A stretch of DNA of 64,000 bases, taken from NCBI GenBank assembly GCA_020086605.1, contig JACBWW010000020.1, forward strand, positions 12,894,898-12,958,897, in the 5' to 3' direction. This document shows positions 63,826 to 64,000 of this stretch, one piece after another; position 1 is the stretch's first letter, and each line of letters begins with the position of its first letter. The stretch is from Lanius collurio (Eukaryota; Chordata; Aves; Passeriformes; Laniidae). Below the pieces are notes generated by a model. That model had not been told where the DNA came from and did not search any database. It worked only from the letters and a program-made list of their open reading frames with translations. The position numbers and the translations under genes are program-made.

Positions 63826-64000
63826 GAAGCTATAAAAAGTAACATGGAGACTTAAAATATTTACATCCATACAATGTAGGAAGGGAAAGGGCAGGATATG
63901 AGCATGGGGATACTCCCATCTGATCTTAGGATCATCTTGTCCTAGAAAAACTGAAGGTTTTATCTTTAAATCAATTTTGGGTAAATAATATTTCAGTAGA
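63826..64000. other. Downstream flank, nothing recognised
   Basis: Short AT-rich flank after the candidate poly(A) site; no feature seen. Confidence 0.6.

Overview
The window is vertebrate nuclear DNA, almost certainly from a bird. The evidence is spliced genes with GT-AG introns, at least eight CR1 LINE fragments in both orientations, an avian-type solo LTR, and the order KLF3, TLR1-family gene, FAM114A1 that is known from bird chromosomes. I cannot name the species. The LTR resembles elements I recall from songbird-like genomes, but that is recollection rather than a search.

Layout. (1) 1-18080, plus strand: the 3' part of KLF3. The window opens inside an intron. Four coding exons follow (6943-7438, 8304-8454, 12770-12930, 14071-14252). 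They join in frame to 329 residues carrying the PVDLT CtBP-binding motif and three C2H2 zinc fingers. A long AT-rich 3' UTR, invaded by a CR1 copy, runs to a poly(A) signal near 18060. (2) 18080-22164: intergenic DNA with a CR1 copy next to an oppositely oriented CR1 reverse-transcriptase scrap, then the putative TLR 3' UTR. (3) 22165-24323, minus strand: a single-exon avian TLR1B-type receptor. It looks broken, but a 151-bp stretch is present identically on both sides of a 70-N gap. Removing 221 bp (one copy plus the gap) gives a clean 645-residue receptor with leader, LRRs, LRR-CT, membrane segment and TIR domain. (4) 24400-29500: AT-rich intergenic DNA without a recognisable second TLR1 gene. 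(5) About 29519-30640: a CpG island, the likely FAM114A1 promoter and non-coding first exon. (6) 32290-62089, plus strand: thirteen coding exons of FAM114A1 (NOXP20) that join in frame to 561 residues, followed by a 3' UTR with a poly(A) signal at 63799.

The three genes are neighbours, not an operon. KLF3 is a CtBP-dependent transcriptional repressor, the TLR is an innate sensor of lipopeptides working with TLR2, and FAM114A1 is a cytosolic protein of the FAM114 family.

The most useful second-look items are: the false duplication at the TLR gap; the apparent absence of the TLR1A partner; a sharp base-composition change inside the TLR gene; a roughly 97% identical duplicated block 1.93 kb apart in the KLF3 intron; an exact 65-bp tandem duplication in a FAM114A1 intron; and a 43-bp palindrome in the FAM114A1 3' UTR. 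I saw no wholly novel system.
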